From Combretum micranthum (lineage: Eukaryota; Streptophyta; Magnoliopsida; Myrtales; Combretaceae), in assembly GCA_024138025.1 (NCBI GenBank), contig JAMXBD010002746.1:62001-126000 (forward strand): a stretch of 64,000 nt of DNA, given 5' to 3'. The notes beneath the pieces are model-generated. The model ran no database searches, was not told the origin of the DNA, and saw nothing but the letters and a program-made list of their open reading frames with translations. Of the stretch, positions 60,246-64,000 are shown piece by piece. Numbering within the stretch: position 1 is the stretch's first letter; every line of letters begins with the position of its first letter. Position numbers and translations under genes: made by a program.

Positions 60246-60846
60246 CACTAACTTGACTCATTTAAAATTTTGTTATATTCTTTTTTTCAGGTTTTACGTT
60301 TTACACTAACCAATGTTTCAAATTGAAAATCAAATTCGCAATTCGAAAAGTAAACAACCAAAAATTCAGAAGTACTTATTGTAAGTATACACGAATGCAA
60401 TATGCCTCACTTTGTCCAAACATGAAAGAGTAGCAACACAGTAAAATCTAATGAACAAGGAATAAATTCGAGAATGAAAAGCAAGAATTTCAACTAGATT
60501 AATCAAAGCGCATGGATGGAACGCAAGATGAGCAAACCCTAAATTTGGAACCATCTAAAAGAAATTCGTGAAGTGAAAACAATACATAGAAAGATTAGAG
60601 ACAAACAGTTAGGAAGAGATCTGTGGTTGCACCCCCCACAACCACGAACCACCAGTTCACCAATGGCTTCTTCATAAATCATAAGCACACAAAGTCATAC
60701 TAAAACCACAAGCTAATAGTTTCATTTAAAATCCATTTCACTCGCCATCTCATCATCTAAAAAAAAAAAAGAAAAACGACTAAAAACACAATCCTTTATG
60801 CATCCACCAAAAACATTTCTTCCCCAAAAAACATGTCTTCCATCCA
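60246..60846. other. 3' untranslated part of the hAT element
   Basis: AT-rich DNA between the terminus and the transposase stop codon. The minus ORF at 60366-60554 has no recognisable motif. Confidence 0.45.
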
Positions 60847-63185
60847 TCAACCATCAATAACTACATTCGAATCCGCCTTTGACAATGCTACCTCAAGTCC
60901 TTTTGCACTTTCATCTACAAATCACCAAATACAAATAATATATATAATTAGATGGAATTATTGAAAGGTAAACATTGTAAATTAAGTACTTATAATATTA
61001 AAACAAGAAATTACCTTCCCATGCAAAGCCTTGTAACCAGTTACGTGTACATACTAAAGCTTCCACATTTTCAGGATGAAGAGAACTCGGTACTTGGTAA
61101 GAATACGAGCACCAATACTAAACGCAGACTCAGATGCTACTATAGTAATTGGAATACTAAGTACATCAGAAGCCATGATGCACAAATCTGGGTACCTTTG
61201 ATGTTGAGTTTTCCAATATTCAAGCACATCCAACTCCGAATAGAAATTCATGTCCATTGCCGGTTCATCTAGGTAAAGATCTAAGGAAGATTTTCCAGTA
61301 GTCTCCACTTCAATTTGACAGTATTCCTACAATATTGAGAAAAAAAAAAAGAGAGTTATCAATTTTGATCATTTAATAAGAAACATTACAATAAAAGAGA
61401 AATGAAAAAAAAAAAAGAGAGTAATTATTGAACTTACATCAAGAGTAGCAATATCTATCCCCAAACTCTTTCCAAGGACCCCAAGTACTTTACTTCTGTC
61501 TACAACTGCACCTCCAAGTCTTGGTTCAACTTCAGAAGATCCAGCTTGAGAGCTACTAGAACTTCCTTTACCTATCTTGCTCTTATCATAGTCCTCAAAG
61601 AGTTTGTATAATTTGCTCTTAATTTTAGCCAACTTCTCCCCAGAAGTAAGTGGATCAATCTTATTAAAGCAAAACTTCAAGAATGTGAACTTCATTCGAG
61701 GATCAAGGACAGCACCAAGTGCAAGAATAATGCTATATTCCCTCCAATACTTGTCAAATTTTTCTTTCATTTTAATAGACATGTCCTTTAAAACCGAATC
61801 CTCACTCATTGTATTCTCATTCAATAAACACTCAATTCTCCACACTTGTAAAAAGTACAAGTTTGAAGTTGGGTAAGTTGAACCAGACATCAAATTGGTG
61901 ATGGTGTAAAAAGGACTCAAAAACTTGCACAACTTATGTGCTCTTTCCCACTCCTCCTTGATGGACAAAATCTATAATTTGAATCATTCAATTGAAAGCA
62001 GGAAAAAGCACGCTGATATTTAAGAGCACTATCAAGCATAAGATAAGTAGAATTCCATCTAGTAACCACATCTAAGCGTAGCCCAACACAAGTATAACAT
62101 TTCCAACTTGTTTAACACACTCCCAAAAATGTTTCATTCTACTATCTGACCCCTTAACATACTTCACACTCTCTCTTATCTTGTGTAATGCTGTGCTAGC
62201 TACTGTTAAGCCCTCCTTGACAATCAAATTAAGTATATGAGCACAACATCTAATATGGAAAAATTCACCATCACACAATAAAGTCCCATGTAATTTAAGC
62301 TGATCTTTCAAACTCTTGCATACGATCATTAGCAGATGCATTATCCAAAGTAAGAGAGAATACCTTTTTATCTATACCCCAATCTTTCAAAAAGTCAAAT
62401 ATTTTCTTTGATAATTCAAAGCCTGAGTGAGGAGGGGGCATATAACAAAAAGAAAGAATTTTATTGTTAAGCTTCCATTTACCATCCACAAAATGAGCAG
62501 TTAAGCACATATAACCCTCCCCAGTGCAAGCAGTCCATAGATCAGAAGTCAAACAAACTCTACCAGGAATTCCCTCCAAGACATTCTTCAATTTATTCTT
62601 TTCTGCTAAGTATAGTTTCATAACATCAGATGCAACTGTTTTCCTAGATATGGGAACATACTCAGGATAGAAAACTTGTACAAATTCTGTAATCCTCCTA
62701 TATTCAATAAATGAAAATGGCAGATCATGTTCAATGATCGCCATTGTCAAAACATCACGAGCATGTTTGTAATCCACTTTTCTAGACTTTAATTTTCCAG
62801 ATTGATCAATGATCATATCACCTATATCTTGATACTTAGCGATCAAACGACATTTTACTATATGTCGACTTAGAGTTGATGTCCCATATTTAGAACTACC
62901 CATAACATACTCTTTTCCACATCCATTGCACTTTGCTCTTTCTTTACCATCCTTTCCTATGCCTATCTTTGTAAATGATTGCCAAACATGAGAAGTACTT
63001 TGTCTAGGTCTCTTACCTTTACAATCATCGTCATCCAAATCAATAGATGATCTTGTACTTGTTTTGGATGGCATGGTAACAACATCAACCTCACAAGCTT
63101 CGAAGTCATCACTTGTATTGACAAGCTTGTTAGTAGTGTCGTTGCTTATAATATTATCCATGCTGCAAATAATGAAATAAACCAT
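60847..63185 (-). pseudogene. hAT transposase with BED zinc finger, frameshifted
   Basis: Minus strand, RICESLEEPER/DAYSLEEPER-like. 62295-63185 opens with an acidic N-terminus and a BED finger (SHVWQSFTKIG, CNGCGKEY, STLSRHIVKC: C2HC). The RNase H-like core follows: VCLTSDLWTACTGEGYMCLT and KVFSLTLDNASAND. A one-base shift near 62320 moves to LLCDGEFFHIRCCAHILNLI (62072-62341), and another near 62090 to a WNSTYLML block. 61438-61968 carries LGAVLDPRMKFTFLKFCF. A likely 111-bp intron (61327-61437, GT-AG) leads to the dimerisation region (ELDVLEYWK, DVLSIPITIVASESAFS). A third shift and a possible last intron (60915-61014) precede a stop at 60847. The start could be 63185 or the next Met at 63161. 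At least three frameshifts make it inactive. Confidence 0.88.
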
Positions 63186-64000
63186 AAAAGTAAGAACAAA
63201 TGATATAACAAATTAACAATAGTATGTTAAAAGAATCCAACTCCATGGGAAGGACTAAAACTGATCAAGGGTATATTGATCATTACATAAAGAATTATTA
63301 AGTAGCTCTATTTAAAAAGGAAAGTTGGGTAAATTAAGGAAAGAAAAAGGAAGAAAAGAAAGATCGGTGAAAAGGAAATAAAAACGAATATGAATGCGTA
63401 GGCAATAATATATATGAAAATCTGCTGCTGTGGAATAGAATATACATAGTCATGTAGACGAAGGAATTAGTTATCGCACCATTGAGTCTTCACAAGAAAC
63501 AAACATTGAAAAAGCGAGTGCACTTTTCGGAAGTGTGCGGACAGTTTGAGAAGGAATCAATATTTAGCAGAGCGACTTTGGCTCCACATGCAGATGGCTT
63601 ATTAAATCTTATTTGGAATGAAATTTCTGCCATTGAATTCATGGTAGAGGGTATTATATAGTGATTATTTTTGCTTTTTATCAGTTCATTTCTGTTGTTT
63701 AAAATGAATTGGTTTTTTCATGTTTTATGAATTAATTAGCTTTAAAATTTTATATATATTCACCATTTTAGTAACAAACATTGAAAAAGCGACTTGTACC
63801 ACTTGTGAGAAAAAAAATATCATACTATCATTATTTATTGATAGTAAAAGTTTTATGTTATGGCCCATAGTTTTATTATTATTTTTTTTAAGTTCAAGTG
63901 TTATTTTTTTTTTTTTTTATTTTTGTTGTGTCGGTTTATTTGTTGTCCATCACTTATAGCCTTATAGGCGATTATAGCACATTATTTTTTTTAACAGCTT
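63186..64000. other. Upstream flank of the hAT transposase
   Basis: AT-rich. No matching TIR (expected TGCCCAGCTCTA) is present, so the element either ends beyond the window or lost its end. A 20-bp perfect direct repeat AACAAACATTGAAAAAGCGA occurs at 63498-63517 and 63773-63792. The + ORF at 63720-63959 is hydrophobic low-complexity and not credible. Confidence 0.5.

Overview
This window is nuclear DNA of a flowering plant, most likely a dicot. It is AT-rich, with one intron-containing plant gene set in a large block of nested, decayed transposable elements. No bacterial, organellar, rRNA, tRNA or CRISPR features were seen. The species could not be identified from sequence alone.

The only clear host gene is on the + strand at 38535-43635. 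Its eight exons join without frame errors into a 466-residue ribophorin I (oligosaccharyltransferase subunit 1) of the short plant type. The protein has an N-terminal signal peptide, a luminal domain and one C-terminal membrane segment. A short promoter with repeated GCCCA motifs precedes it. A MITE-like element sits in intron 3, and a MITE-rich intergenic region follows it (about 43.9-49.1 kb).

Left arm (1-38 kb): a degenerate Sirevirus-type Ty1/copia element lies on the minus strand. Its 3' LTR (525-2274), env-like ORF (2622-4322) and RT/RNase H (4549-6663) are separated from its integrase (11562-12332) by a 4.9-kb solo LTR with a 5-bp target duplication. Next come an LTR fragment, a minus-strand Ty3/gypsy junction (polyprotein end, LTR, primer site, gag), a non-autonomous LTR element with two LTRs of about 1.1 kb, a possible TRIM, and a possible SINE. 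Two very long solo LTRs of one family follow (23203-26944 and 32564-36711, each with a 5-bp target duplication). Between them lies a minus-strand copia gag fragment.

Right arm (49-64 kb): a complete but inactive Ty3/gypsy chromovirus (49133-55114) has both LTRs, target duplication, primer site, polypurine tract and chromodomain. Its reverse transcriptase region is scrambled by duplications. It is followed by a + strand copia gag fragment, a truncated third copy of the long LTR family, another LTR fragment, and a minus-strand hAT transposase pseudogene with a BED zinc finger (60847-63185) that runs towards the window edge.

Apart from the gene, nearly everything is explained by insertion, LTR-LTR recombination and decay. 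The most unusual structures are the long solo-LTR family with a conserved stem-loop, the template-switch-like palindrome in the chromovirus RT, and the env-like ORF of the Sirevirus. No convincing new biochemical system was found.
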